Positions 49,396 through 59,673 are shown, counted from the first letter of the stretch. The stretch is DNA of 64,000 nucleotides from Pelomonas sp. Root1444 (GCF_001426885.1 NZ_LMFP01000001.1:478213-542212), one strand, 5' to 3'. Numbers and translations are program-made. Notes: generated by a model not told the origin, from the sequence alone.

Positions 49396-50474
49396 ATGCT
49401 GCGCCAGTCCATCCGTTTCGCCACTGCCGAGGATGGCGTGCGCATCGCCTATGCCACCAGCGGCAGCGGGCCGGCGCTGGTGAAGGTGGGCACCTGGATG
49501 TCGCACCTGGAGTTCGATCTCGGCAGCCCCGTCTGGGGGCACCTGCTGCGCTGGCTGTCGCAGCGCTTCACGCTGCTGCGCTACGACCAGCGCGGCAACG
49601 GCCTGTCGGACTGGCACGTGGCGGACCTGTCGTTCGAGGCCTGGGTGCGCGACCTGGGCACGGTGGTGGACGCGAGCGGCCAGGAGAAGGTGGCGCTGCT
49701 GGGCCTGTCGCAGGGCGCGCCGGTGGCCATCGCCTACGCGGTGCGGCACCCCGAGCGCGTCTCGCACCTGATCCTGCATGGCGGCTATGCGCGCGGCCGG
49801 CGCCGCCGCGGGGACGATGCCGCGCCGAGCCGCTCGATGCCGCCGTGATCCAGTTGGTCGAGCATGGCTGGGGCGGCGATGACGCGTCGTTCCGCCAGTT
49901 CTTCACCAGCCAGTTCGTGCCCGACGGCACGCCCGAGCAGCACCGCTGGTTCAACGAGCTGGAGCGCATGTCGGCCTCGCCCGCCAACGCGGCGCGGCTG
50001 CTGCGCACGATGTACGAGGTCGACGTCACCGCCGACCTGCCCGCGGTGGCCTGCCCGACGCTGGTGCTGCATGCCAGCGGCGACCTGCGCGTGCCCTTCG
50101 GCGAGGGGCGGTTGCTGGCCGGCGCGATCGCGCAGGCGAGGTTCGTGCCGCTGGACTCGCGCAACCACCTGATGCTGGAGCATGAACCGGCGTGGCAGCG
50201 CTGGACCGAGGAGGTGGCGCAGTTCATGGGCATCCGTCGGGAGGCCGTCGTGGACCCGGCGCGGCTGGCCGTGCTGACGCCGCGCGAGCGGGAGCTGATC
50301 GAGCTGATCGCGCAGGGGCGCGACAACGCACAGATCGGCGCCGTCCTGGGCCTGTCGGACAAGACGGTGCGCAACCACATCACCAGCATCTTCGCCAAGC
50401 TGGAGGTTGAGAACCGACCGCAGGCGATCGTGCTCGCGCGCTCGGCCGGGCTGGGCGGCGCCGGGCTGGCGTAG
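49396..50474 (+). pseudogene. Alpha/beta hydrolase fused to LuxR-type HTH, broken by a frameshift
   Basis: The first frame (49396-49848) encodes an alpha/beta hydrolase N-terminus with the nucleophile elbow GLSQGAP and HGGYARGR, then changes abruptly to RRRRGDDAAPSRSMPP and stops. From about 49824 the next frame continues the same protein: DAAVIQLVEHGWGGDDASF, the His region SRNHLMLEHEPAW and a C-terminal LuxR HTH (LTPRERELIELIAQGRDNAQ, VRNHITSIFAKLEVENR). A one-base deletion near 49815-49827 explains both. Such fusions are transcription regulators. It may be a true pseudogene or a sequencing error in a GC-rich run. Confidence 0.85.
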
Positions 50475-50582
50475 GGCGGCGGTCCCACCACGCCACGGGC
50501 TTGTGCGGGACCGCGGCCTCAGGCGCGCACGACCCGTCCGCATCATCCTTCGGCCACGTCATCGACGCCTGAAGGAACCGCC

Positions 50583-51551
50583 ATGCAAACCGCCACCGCC
50601 ACCATCGTCCCCGACAGCGCCCGCTATGCGCGTTGCATCGAAGCGTCCAAGCGCATCCGCTGGGACATCGACCGCGACGTCATCCGTGGCCGACATTTCG
50701 ACCTCGCCCACAAGTTCCTGCCAGACGGCCTGTCGCTCGCGCACGAGCTGCCGTTCCTGACGCCGGCGCAGCGCTTGTTCTACAGCCAGGTGCAGGGCCG
50801 CACCTACGCCAACATGTTCGGCATGATCGAGCGGTACATCGGCGTGAAGATGCTGGACGTGAGCCGCACGCACGGCTTCGGCGACCAGGTCGCGTTCGAG
50901 GCGCTCGTGCGCCTGACCGACGAGGAGCTCAAGCACCAGGAGCTGTTCCGCCGCATCGAGCGCCTGGCCGGCGAGGCCATGCCGCCCGGCTACCGCTTCG
51001 AGCTCAACGGCAACGACGTCGCCGCCTTCGTGCTCGGCAAGTGCAGCTGGGCCGTGCTGGCGCTGACCTGCCACATCGAGCTGTTCTCGCAGGCCCATTA
51101 CCGCGCCAGCATCGACGGCGCCGCCGGGCTGTCCGACCTGTTCAAGGACGTGTTCCTGTTCCACTGGAAGGAGGAGGCACAGCACGCCATCCTCGACGAG
51201 CTCGAATGGGTGCGCGAGGACGCGGCGCTCGGACCGGCCGCCCGCGAGGCGGCGGTCGGCGAGCTGATCGAGCTCGTCGGCGGTGTCGACGGCCTGCTGC
51301 AGGTGCAGGCCGGTGCCGATGCGGCCTACTTCTGCCACGCGGCCGGTGTCGACGCCGCGCACCGGGCGGCGGTCGAGGTGAACACGCTGCGTGCCTACCG
51401 CTGGCAGTACATCGTCTCGGGGGCGCTGGAGCCGCGGTTCCAGAAGGCGCTGGCCGGGCTGACCACCGACGCGCAGATGGCGCGCGTGCAGGCGGCACTG
51501 GCGCCGCTGCTGCAGTACGTGGGCGAGTGTGGCGAGCCCGCATTGCATTGA
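50583..51551 (+). CDS. AurF-like non-haem diiron oxygenase
   Basis: This 322-residue helical protein carries a full ferritin-like diiron ligand set: E83, E115-x2-H118 (EELKH), E166 (CHIELF) and H194-x3-E198-x2-H201 (HWKEEAQH). The extra histidine three residues before the last Glu is the mark of AurF/CmlI-type arylamine N-oxygenases, and the spacing follows AurF closely. It probably oxidises an amine or another small molecule using O2. It lies 108 bases after the broken regulator gene. No partner biosynthesis genes are adjacent, so the substrate is unknown. Confidence 0.75.
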   Translation: MQTATATIVPDSARYARCIEASKRIRWDIDRDVIRGRHFDLAHKFLPDGLSLAHELPFLTPAQRLFYSQVQGRTYANMFGMIERYIGVKMLDVSRTHGFGDQVAFEALVRLTDEELKHQELFRRIERLAGEAMPPGYRFELNGNDVAAFVLGKCSWAVLALTCHIELFSQAHYRASIDGAAGLSDLFKDVFLFHWKEEAQHAILDELEWVREDAALGPAAREAAVGELIELVGGVDGLLQVQAGADAAYFCHAAGVDAAHRAAVEVNTLRAYRWQYIVSGALEPRFQKALAGLTTDAQMARVQAALAPLLQYVGECGEPALH

Positions 51552-51711
51552 GGCGACGGGCGCGCGCGCCTGACGATCAGGAAACAGCTCGCAACTTGTC
51601 GCAACTTCCAGCGCGCTGTCGGCCAGCGCCGCCGCCGCCGCGGCCAGCGCGCCGAAGCATAGCGATACAACCGTCGGGGTGCGGCGATGGCGCGTGGTGC
51701 AGACTGCCGCG

Positions 51712-52095
51712 ATGACCCTACAGATTGAAGAAGCCCAGACCCCATTGACATCGGCGCAGATGCTGACCGGCTGGCGCCGCGAGTTCTGCGTCGAGTTGCT
51801 TGGCGAAGCCCGGGCGCGCATCTTCCTGCGGGCGGTGGAATCGCCGTCGCGCAAGGCCGCGGAACTCCATCGCGGCGTGCTGTTCCACGAGGTGAGTTCC
51901 GCGTTCGCCGACCTGCCCGGCTGTGCCGCGGCGGCGCGCGAGCCGCTGGAGCTGCTCGCCAGCACCGCCACCCGGCAGCAGCCCAGCAAGGACAACCTCT
52001 TCGCCGCGGTCACCTACGACCGGAGCGCCTGGGAAAGCGTCGTGAGCGCCGTCGATCGCTGGCAGCGCCGGCCGCGTCCGCCGGCGAGCCGCTAG
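51712..52095 (+). CDS. Hypothetical protein
   Basis: This 127-residue protein begins MTLQIEEAQTPLTSAQML. It is predicted mostly helical with a central RKAAELHRGVLFHEVSSAF and no membrane segment or known motif. ATG 51712 is used; an in-frame start 33 bases upstream is possible. It lies 160 bases after the diiron protein and ends 13 bases from the convergent kinase gene. Whether it is expressed is uncertain. Confidence 0.45.
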   Translation: MTLQIEEAQTPLTSAQMLTGWRREFCVELLGEARARIFLRAVESPSRKAAELHRGVLFHEVSSAFADLPGCAAAAREPLELLASTATRQQPSKDNLFAAVTYDRSAWESVVSAVDRWQRRPRPPASR

Positions 52096-52108
52096 GGAGT
52101 GCCGCAGG

Positions 52109-53446
52109 TCAGGCGCGCGGTTCAGCGGGCCATCGGATCTCCGCCCGCAGCCCGCCCAGCGGCGAGTCCGCCAAGCTGACGTCCGCCCCCTGCTGCCGGG
52201 CCGCCGCGCGCACGATGGCCAGGCCCAGGCCGCTGCCTTCGACGCTCGCATCCTCGCCGCGCTGGAAGCGGTCGAACACGCGCTCGCGCTGCTCGGGCGG
52301 GATGCCGGGGCCGTCGTCGTCCACGCGCAGCAGCGGCGCGCCGGCGGGGCCGCCCGGGTTGCGTGATGCGCTCACTTGCACCGTTCGTGCGCCGTACTTC
52401 ACCGCGTTGTCGATGAGATTGCGCAGCGCGCCCCGCAGCGCCTGCGGGTCGCCGGTCAGCGGCAGCGGGTCGGGGGCCGTCAGTGCCAGGCTGACGCCGG
52501 CCTTGTCGGCCAGTGGCTGCACGTCGCCCACGGCCTGGCGGGCGAGTTCGGCCAGATCCAGCGGCAGGCGGGCCGCCGCAGCGCCCGGTTCGGCGCGAGC
52601 CAGCGCGAGCAGCTGTTCGACGAGGTGGACGGCGCGGTCGATGCCGCCGCGCAGGCGGGCGATGGCGGCGTCCTGCTGTTCGCCGGGCGCGGCGTCGCGC
52701 AGCAGGCCGAGCTGCAGCTTCAGCGCCGTCAGCGGCGAGCGCAGCTCGTGCGCAGCATCGGCGACGAAGCTGCGCTGCGTGTCGAACGCGGCCGAGAGGC
52801 GGCCAAGCAGGCCGTTGAAGGCCTCCACCAGCGGCGCGATCTCGCCGGGCAGGCCGGCGGTGGGCAGGGCGTCCAGCGCGTTGGCACCGCCCGCCTGCGC
52901 CGCCTGCACCACGCGCGACAGCGGCGCGAGGGACACGCCGATCAGCCACCACACCGCCCAGGCGACCAGGGGCAGGGCCACGGCCACCGGCACGACGCTG
53001 CGCAGCGCGGCCAGGGCGGCGAGCTTCTGGCGCACGGCCAGCGGCTGCGCCACCTGCACCACACGCAGCGGCGTGGCGGCGCTGAAGACGCGCCAGTCCT
53101 GCCCGCCCAGGCGCAGGTTGGAAAAGCCCAGCACCGCGCGCGCCGGCAGCGGCTCGGTCATGCCCTGCGGCCGGCTGGAATAAAGCTCCAGCCCCTGCAG
53201 CGACCAGATCTGCACGACGTAGTCCAGGCTGGGGTCGGCCAGCGTCGCCGCGTCATCGCCGTCGACGCGGCCCTGGTCGCGCAGCGACAGCGCCGTCTGG
53301 CGCAGCTGGTAGTCGAACAGCTGGTCGGCCTCGGCGCGCACGCTGACATAGGTGGCGCCGCCGACGGCCAGCGCCGTCACCGCGCCCAGCACGGCCAGCA
53401 GTGCGAAGAGGCGCCCGCGCAGCGTGGAGAGAAGCGGTTTAGCCAT
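52109..53446 (-). CDS. Sensor histidine kinase, QseC/TctE-like
   Basis: This 445-residue kinase has two membrane helices (residues 12-32 and about 150-172) that flank a 120-residue periplasmic sensor domain. A HAMP-like segment, an H-box FVADAAHELRSPLTALKLQL, an N-box NLIDNAVKYG and DDDGPGIPPE / GSGLGLAIVR follow. The type is that of QseC, TctE and PmrB kinases. It is encoded 60 bases after its response regulator. Signal unknown; possibly organic acids or cations. Confidence 0.92.
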   Translation of the reverse strand: MAKPLLSTLRGRLFALLAVLGAVTALAVGGATYVSVRAEADQLFDYQLRQTALSLRDQGRVDGDDAATLADPSLDYVVQIWSLQGLELYSSRPQGMTEPLPARAVLGFSNLRLGGQDWRVFSAATPLRVVQVAQPLAVRQKLAALAALRSVVPVAVALPLVAWAVWWLIGVSLAPLSRVVQAAQAGGANALDALPTAGLPGEIAPLVEAFNGLLGRLSAAFDTQRSFVADAAHELRSPLTALKLQLGLLRDAAPGEQQDAAIARLRGGIDRAVHLVEQLLALARAEPGAAAARLPLDLAELARQAVGDVQPLADKAGVSLALTAPDPLPLTGDPQALRGALRNLIDNAVKYGARTVQVSASRNPGGPAGAPLLRVDDDGPGIPPEQRERVFDRFQRGEDASVEGSGLGLAIVRAAARQQGADVSLADSPLGGLRAEIRWPAEPRA

Positions 53447-53506
53447 GGAGGAGCGGTCTGTTCGGGCCGGGCCTGCGTTCAGCGGTGCGAGACCGGACGA
53501 GGGGCC

Positions 53507-54172
53507 TCATTTCTCGGGGCCTGCGTAGTAGCCCAGTCCGCGTACCGTGTGCAGCAGGTCGGCCCCGAGCTTCTTGCGCAGCTGGTGCATGTAGACGCTG
53601 ATGGCGTTGCTCTCCAGCTCCTCGCCCCAGCCATAGAGGCGGTCCTCCAGCTGGGCGCGCGACACGATGGCGCCGGGCCGCTCCAGCAGCGCCTCCAGCA
53701 GCGCGAACTCGCGCGCCGACAGCAGGATGGGGCGGCCCGCCCGCGTGACTTCGCGCGTGGCCGGGTCCAGGCGCAGGTCGGCCACCTGCAGCGCGGTGTC
53801 GGTGCGGCCGCCCAGGCGGCGCGCGACGGCGCGCAGGCGGGCCAGCAATTCGTCCAGCTCGAACGGCTTGACCAGGTAGTCGTCCGCGCCCGCGTCCAGC
53901 CCGGCGACCTTGTCGGCCAGCGCATCCCGCGCGGTCAGCACAATGACCGGCGTCGCGTCGCCGCGGCCGCGCAGCGCACGCAGCACCTCGATGCCGCTGC
54001 GCTTGGGCAGGCCCAGGTCCAGCAGCACGGCGTCGAAGCGCTCGCCGCTGGCCAGCACGGCATCGGCGGCCTGGCCGTCGCGCACCCAGTCGGCCGCGAA
54101 GCCCTGGCGGCGCAGGGCCTCGCGCAGGGAGTCGCCGATCATGGGGTCGTCTTCGACGAGGAGCAGGCGCAT
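53507..54172 (-). CDS. OmpR-family response regulator, QseB/TctD-like
   Basis: This 221-residue regulator has a receiver domain (LLVEDDPMIGDSL, phospho-acceptor D in LLDLGLPKRSG, K in LVKPFELDELLAR) and a C-terminal winged helix (LLSAREFALLEALLERPG, NAISVYMHQLRKKLG). ATG 54172 starts the conserved MRLLLVEDD. It pairs with the kinase encoded downstream and is divergent from the GntR-type gene. Confidence 0.93.
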   Translation of the reverse strand: MRLLLVEDDPMIGDSLREALRRQGFAADWVRDGQAADAVLASGERFDAVLLDLGLPKRSGIEVLRALRGRGDATPVIVLTARDALADKVAGLDAGADDYLVKPFELDELLARLRAVARRLGGRTDTALQVADLRLDPATREVTRAGRPILLSAREFALLEALLERPGAIVSRAQLEDRLYGWGEELESNAISVYMHQLRKKLGADLLHTVRGLGYYAGPEK

Positions 54173-54305
54173 CGGAAAGCGGGCAGCACGGTGAGGCGCG
54201 AAGCGTAACCGGCGCCCGGGCGCCGCGTTGCCGCCTCGCCTTGGTGCGCCCGCATGCCGATGGCACTGCGCCGGTGCCGCGAGCCGTCCCAGAGTTGTGC
54301 GCACG

Positions 54306-54319
54306 TCTTGCATACAAGA
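54306..54319. promoter_or_regulatory. Probable GntR-type operator upstream of the ABC transporter operon
   Basis: TCTTGCATACAAGA has five-base arms TCTTG / CAAGA around a CATA centre. It resembles the TTG-ATAC-CAA class of sites bound by FCD-type GntR regulators. It lies 39 bases before the GntR start codon, so self-regulation is likely. Confidence 0.5.
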
Positions 54320-54357
54320 GAGATGGGCGCTGGCACGGAAGCTGCGAAAGGCGTTGC

Positions 54358-55092
54358 ATGGGCATCTCCGCCACCGACATCAGCCAGCGCATCGTTGAAG
54401 CGGTGCTCGCGCAGCGGCTTGCGCCCGGTGCGCGGCTGGGCGAGCAGCAGCTGGCGATGCTGTTCGACTGCAGCCGCACCATCGTCCGCGAGGCGCTCAC
54501 CCGGCTGGCCGCGCGCGGCATCGTCACGGTCAGCGCGCGGCGCGGCTGGTACCTGATCGCGCCGACGCCCGACGACGTGCGCGAGGCCTTCGAGGCGCGC
54601 CGCGTCATCGAGCTGGGGCTGATCCGCGGCCAGCGGCGCCTCGACGAGGGCGCGATCGCCCGGCTCAACCAACACCTGCAGCAGGAGCAGGCCGCGCTGC
54701 AGGGCGACGACGTCGGCACGCGCAGCTTCCTGCTCGGCGACTTCCACGTCTGCCTGGCCGAGTGCCTGGGCAACGGCCTGCTGGCCGACACGCTGCGCGA
54801 CTTCACCGCGCGCACGACGCTGATCGCGATGCGCTACCAGTCCTCGCACGACGCGGTGCGGTCCTGCGAGGACCACGTGGCCATCGTCGCGGCGCTGGCC
54901 GCGGGCGACAGCGCCCGCGCCGAGGCGCTGATGGCCGAACACCTCAGCAGCGTGCAGGCCGCGCTGCACCTGACGACCGACGACGACGACCCGCTGCAGC
55001 CGCTGCGCGACGCGCTGGCGCCGCTGCCCATGTCCGCCACCCTCGACCCTGCCAACCCTGCCGAACCGGCCTATCTAGGAGCCCTGCTATGA
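54358..55092 (+). CDS. GntR family transcription regulator, FCD subfamily
   Basis: This 244-residue regulator has an N-terminal winged helix (LAPGARLGEQQLAMLFDCSR, VREALTRLAARGIV) and a C-terminal FCD ligand-binding domain (EAFEARRVIELGLI, FHVCLAECLGN, HVAIVAALAAGDSARAEALM). The His and Asp pattern of FCD metal/ligand sites is present. It is co-transcribed with the polar amino acid ABC transporter (ATGA overlap at 55089) and probably represses it until a substrate binds. ATG 54358 gives the HTH near the N-terminus. Confidence 0.88.
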   Translation: MGISATDISQRIVEAVLAQRLAPGARLGEQQLAMLFDCSRTIVREALTRLAARGIVTVSARRGWYLIAPTPDDVREAFEARRVIELGLIRGQRRLDEGAIARLNQHLQQEQAALQGDDVGTRSFLLGDFHVCLAECLGNGLLADTLRDFTARTTLIAMRYQSSHDAVRSCEDHVAIVAALAAGDSARAEALMAEHLSSVQAALHLTTDDDDPLQPLRDALAPLPMSATLDPANPAEPAYLGALL

Positions 55093-55877
55093 CCCCGACG
55101 TTCTCCCGCCGCCTGCTGCTCACGCTGGCCACCGGCCTGTTCGCCCTGGGCGCCCAGGCGCAGACCGCGCTGGACACGATCACCAAGAGCAAGACGGTCA
55201 AGATCGCCGTGCCGACCGACTACCCGCCCTATGGCTTCGTCGGCCCCGACATGAAGCCGCAGGGCCTGGACGTGGCCATGGCCGAGCTGATCGCCGCCAA
55301 GCTGGGCGTCAAGGCCGAGCTGGTGCCGGTCACCAGCGCCAACCGCATCCCCTACCTGCAGACCAAGAAGGCCGACCTGGTCATCTCGACGCTGGGCAAG
55401 AACCCGGACCGCGAGAAGGTCATCAACTTCAGCGCCGCCTACGCGCCGTTCTACCAGGCCGTGTTCGCGGCCAAGAGCCTGCCCATCAAGAGCTGGGCCG
55501 ACCTGGCCGGCAAGAGCGTGGCCGTCACGCGCGGCGCGATGGAGGACCAGGAGCTGGCCAAGGTCGCGCCGGCCACGCTGGAATACAAGCGCTTCGAGGA
55601 CAACAACGCCACCATCGCCGCCTTCGCCGCCGGCCAGACCCAGCTGCTGGCCACCAGCGCCGCCGTCGCCGGCAACCTGATGCAGCGCAACCCGGGGCTG
55701 AACACCGAATACAAGCTGCTGCTGAAGGACAGCCCCTGCTACGTCGGCGTCGCCAAGGGCGAGGACGCGCTGCTGGCGAAGGTCAACGCCATCATCGCGG
55801 CCGCCAAGGCGTCGGGCGAGCTGGAGGCCCTGTCCAAGAAGTGGCTGGGCCGCGGCACCGGCGACCTTCCCCTCTGA
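55089..55877 (+). CDS. Polar amino acid ABC transporter substrate-binding protein
   Basis: This 262-residue protein has a signal peptide (LLLTLATGLFALGAQAQ) and a family 3 extracellular solute-binding domain (KIAVPTDYPPYGFVGPDMKP, GLDVAMAELIAAKLGVKAEL, YLQTKKADLVISTLGKNPDR). Family 3 proteins usually bind polar or aromatic amino acids. ATG overlaps the regulator stop. It feeds the two permeases and ATPase that follow. Confidence 0.9.
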   Translation: MTPTFSRRLLLTLATGLFALGAQAQTALDTITKSKTVKIAVPTDYPPYGFVGPDMKPQGLDVAMAELIAAKLGVKAELVPVTSANRIPYLQTKKADLVISTLGKNPDREKVINFSAAYAPFYQAVFAAKSLPIKSWADLAGKSVAVTRGAMEDQELAKVAPATLEYKRFEDNNATIAAFAAGQTQLLATSAAVAGNLMQRNPGLNTEYKLLLKDSPCYVGVAKGEDALLAKVNAIIAAAKASGELEALSKKWLGRGTGDLPL

Positions 55878-55895
55878 CGCGACCGGGCCGCAGCC

Positions 55896-56573
55896 ATGAT
55901 CAGCTTCGACTTCCTCGCAGTGCTGGCCGAATGGCCGCTGCTGCTGAAAGGCCTGGCGTGGACGCTGGGCCTCACGCTCATCGCGACGCCGCTCGGGCTG
56001 CTGATCGCGACGCTGGGCGCCTGGTCGCGCGCCAGCGGCCCGGTGTGGCTGCGGCGCCTGCTCGGCGCCTACGTCGAGCTGCTGCGCAACACGCCGTTCA
56101 TCGTGCAGCTGTTCTTCATCTTCTTCGGCCTGCCGGCCATGGGTGTGAAGCTGTCGCCCGAGGCGGCGTCGCTGATCGCGATGACGCTCAACCTCGGCGC
56201 CTACGGCACCGAGATCCTGCGCGCCGGCATCCAGGCCACGCCGCGCGGCCAGTGGGAGGCGGCGCAGAGCCTGGCGCTCAGTCCCGTGCAGGTGTTCACG
56301 CGCGTCGTGCTGCCGCCGGCCTTCCAGCGCGTGTGGCCGGCCATGACCAGCCAGATCATCATCGTCATGCTGGGCTCCGCGGTCTGCGGCCAGATCTCCA
56401 CCGAAGAACTCAGTTATGCGGCCAACCTGATCCAGAGCCGCAACTTCCGCGCCTTCGAGGCTTTCATCATCGCGACCCTGGTCTACCTCGCGCTCGCGGT
56501 GCTCGCGCGCAAGCTGCTGATGTGGGCCGGCCCGCGCTTCATCTTCGGCGTGAGGAGTGGCGGCCATGGTTGA
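55896..56573 (+). CDS. Polar amino acid ABC transporter permease 1
   Basis: This 225-residue protein is a HisM/GlnP-type permease with about five helices and the EAA loop, here YGTEILRAGIQATPRGQWEA. The first segment (LLKGLAWTLGLTLIATPLGLL) is typical. It starts 18 bases after the binding protein and overlaps the second permease by 8 bases. Confidence 0.9.
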   Translation: MISFDFLAVLAEWPLLLKGLAWTLGLTLIATPLGLLIATLGAWSRASGPVWLRRLLGAYVELLRNTPFIVQLFFIFFGLPAMGVKLSPEAASLIAMTLNLGAYGTEILRAGIQATPRGQWEAAQSLALSPVQVFTRVVLPPAFQRVWPAMTSQIIIVMLGSAVCGQISTEELSYAANLIQSRNFRAFEAFIIATLVYLALAVLARKLLMWAGPRFIFGVRSGGHG

Positions 56574-57202
56574 GTTCACGCTCTGGGACATCGTCCGCAA
56601 CCTGCTGCTGGCGCTGCGCTGGACGGTGGCGCTGTCGGCCATCGCCTTCGTCGGCGGCGGCCTGGTGGGCGGCCTGTTGCTGTCGCTGCGGCTGGGCCTC
56701 GGCGCGAGGACGAAGCGGGCCATCTCGCTGTACGTGCAGCTCTTCCAGGGCACGCCGCTGCTGATGCAGCTCTTCCTCGCCTACTTCGGCCTGGCGCTGC
56801 TGGGCCTGGAGGTGTCGGCGTGGACGGCGGCGGCACTCGCGCTGACGCTCTACACCAGCGCCTACCTCGTCGAGATCTGGCGCGGCTGCGTCGACGCCGT
56901 GCCGCGCGGCCAATGGGAGGCGGCGCGCAGCCTGGCGCTGTCCTTCGGCGAGCAGCTGCGCCACGTCGTGCTGCCGCAGGCCGGCCGCCTGGCCATCGCA
57001 CCGACGGTGGGCTTCCTCGTGCAGGTCATCAAGGGCACGGCGCTCGCGTCCGTCATCGGCTTCGTCGAGCTGACCAAGGCCGGCAGCATGATCGCCAACG
57101 CCAGCTTCAAGCCCTTCCTCGTCTTCGGCTGCGTGGCGCTGCTGTATTTCGCCCTGTGCTTCCCCATCAGCCTCTACGCCCAACATCTGGAAGGCAAGCT
57201 CC

Positions 57203-57213
<11 letters not shown>
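56566..57213 (+). CDS. Polar amino acid ABC transporter permease 2
   Basis: This 215-residue permease pairs with the one upstream. It carries the EAA loop (YLVEIWRGCVDAVPRGQWEA) and five hydrophobic segments. ATG 56566 is preferred over GTG 56557 because it matches the family N-terminus (VEFTLWDIVRNLLLALRW). It overlaps the ATPase gene by 11 bases. Confidence 0.9.
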
Positions 57214-57943
<730 letters not shown>

Positions 57944-57958
<15 letters not shown>

Positions 57959-58846
57959 CGCGTCGAGCAGCGCGGCGGCAGCCGGCGTCAGCGCTTGGGC
58001 GCTGCTGAAGCAGACGAGCAGCTGCCGCATCGCCCAGGCGTCGCTCAGCGGCCGCACGCGCACGCGTGGGTCGGCCAGCCGCCGTGCGGTCAGTGCCGGC
58101 ACGACGGCCACGCCGACGCCATCGGCCACCAGGCGCAGCAGCGCCTCAAAACCGGGTACCTGCACGCGGTGGTGCAGCCCGCGGCCCTGCTGCAGCGCGC
58201 GCGCCTGCAGGAAGCGGCTGAGGCCGGCCTCCGCAGGCAGGCCGACGAAGGGCTGCGCCAGCAGCTCGGCAAACGCCATCGCGCGCGGCCGGCCCGGCGC
58301 CAGCGTGGCAGGCAGCACGGCGACGAGACGGTCCTCGCGGAAGGCACGCGTCGTCAGGCCTGCCGTCGCGACGTAGTCGGCCACGATGCCCAGCTCGGCG
58401 CGCTCCTGGCGCATGGCGAACAGCACGTCCTGGCTGTCGAGTTCGCGCAGCTCGATGTCGACCTGCGGGTGCGCCGCAAGGAAGGGGCCCAGCAGCGGTG
58501 GCAGGTGCTCGCTGATGGCCGCCGTGTTGCCCAGCAAGCGCACGGTGGCGCGCACGCCGTGGGCGTGGGCAGCCATGCCGGCATGCAAGGCTTCCATCTC
58601 GCGCTGCAGCCGGCCGGCATGACGCAGCAGCGTGCGGCCGGCGTCCGTCAGCGTGACGCCGGTCTTGGCGCGCTGCATCAGCGCCGCCCCGACGGCCTGC
58701 TCCAGCGCCTGCAGCCGCGCGCTGGCCGCGGCGAGCGACAGGTGCACGCCGCGCGCGCCGGCCGTGATCGTGCCGGCCTCGGCCACGGCGGCGAACAGGC
58801 GCAGGTCGAAAGGGTCGATGCGGTAGTGCGGGTTGCGGTCGGCCAT
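57944..58846 (-). CDS. LysR family transcription regulator
   Basis: This 300-residue regulator has an N-terminal HTH ([38 protein letters not shown]) and a periplasmic-binding-like effector domain ([40 protein letters not shown]). ATG 58846 is used because AAGG lies at a good distance; longer in-frame starts lack this. It is divergent from the TSUP transporter gene, and a palindrome lies between them, so control of that gene is likely. Confidence 0.9.
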
Positions 58847-58853
58847 GGCGTGC

Positions 58854-58876
58854 ATCCTTCGGCGATGCCGGAGGAT
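58854..58876. promoter_or_regulatory. Imperfect palindrome in the LysR/TSUP divergent region
   Basis: ATCCTTCGGC (58854-58863) and GCCGGAGGAT (58867-58876) are inverted copies with nine of ten positions matching, around GAT. It covers the ribosome-binding region of the LysR gene, so it could be an operator or an RNA hairpin that hides the start. Confidence 0.45.
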
Positions 58877-58929
58877 ATGCGTGGCATTGCGCGATGGACG
58901 CACGGGCCGCCCGTGCCGAGCATGCCGGC

Positions 58930-59673
58930 ATGGATGAACTCAGCGGCGCGATGTCGTCAGGCCAGCTGGCCTGGGTGGCCTTCAGCTTCGTGCTGGCGGG
59001 GACTGTCAAAGGGGTCACGGGCATGGGCCTGCCCACGCTCGCGATGGCGCTGCTGAGCCTGGCCTTGCCGGCTGCTTCGGCCGCCGCGTTGATGCTGGTG
59101 CCGGCGCTGCTGACCAACCTCGCCCAGTGCTTCGGCCCGCATGGCACGACGTTGCTGCGCCGGCTCTGGCCGCTGTGGCTGGCCCTGGTGCTGGCCACAC
59201 TGTTCGCGCCGGTGCCCAGCCTGGCCAGCGGCACGGCGCGGCCGGTGCTGGGCGGCGTGCTGCTCGCGTACGGCGCCTTCGGCCTGGCCCGGCCACGGCT
59301 GCCGGCCCCGGGGCGGCTTGCCAGCGGGCTCGGTGCGCTGGCTGGCGGCCTGGGCGGTGCGTTGAGCGCGGCGACCGGGGTCTTCGTCATGCCGCTGGTC
59401 CCCTATCTGCAGGCGCTGGCGTTGCCACGCGCGGCGCTGATCCAGGCGCTGGGCATCAGCTTCACGCTGGCGTCGCTCGCGCTGGCTACGCGCCTGGGTG
59501 GGCTGGAAGCTGCCGCGCCGCCGCAGGCCCCAACCCTCGGCGTGGCGCTGGCAGCCGCTTTCGCCGGCATGGCGCTGGGCGCCCGCTGGCGGCAACGCCT
59601 GCCCGCCGCGCACTTCCAGCGGGCTTTGCATGCCGTCTTCCTGCTGCTCGGGCTGTTGATGCTGCCCGGCTAG
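58930..59673 (+). CDS. TSUP family (TauE/SafE-like) membrane exporter
   Basis: This 247-residue inner-membrane protein has about eight hydrophobic segments in two repeats. Each half has a Gly/Pro-containing signature (AGTVKGVTGMGLPTLAMAL and LGGALSAATGVFVMPLVPYL). TSUP proteins move sulfite, sulfoacetate or related anions out of the cell. ATG 58930 starts just before the first helix. Probably controlled by the divergent LysR protein. Confidence 0.88.
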   Translation: MDELSGAMSSGQLAWVAFSFVLAGTVKGVTGMGLPTLAMALLSLALPAASAAALMLVPALLTNLAQCFGPHGTTLLRRLWPLWLALVLATLFAPVPSLASGTARPVLGGVLLAYGAFGLARPRLPAPGRLASGLGALAGGLGGALSAATGVFVMPLVPYLQALALPRAALIQALGISFTLASLALATRLGGLEAAAPPQAPTLGVALAAAFAGMALGARWRQRLPAAHFQRALHAVFLLLGLLMLPG

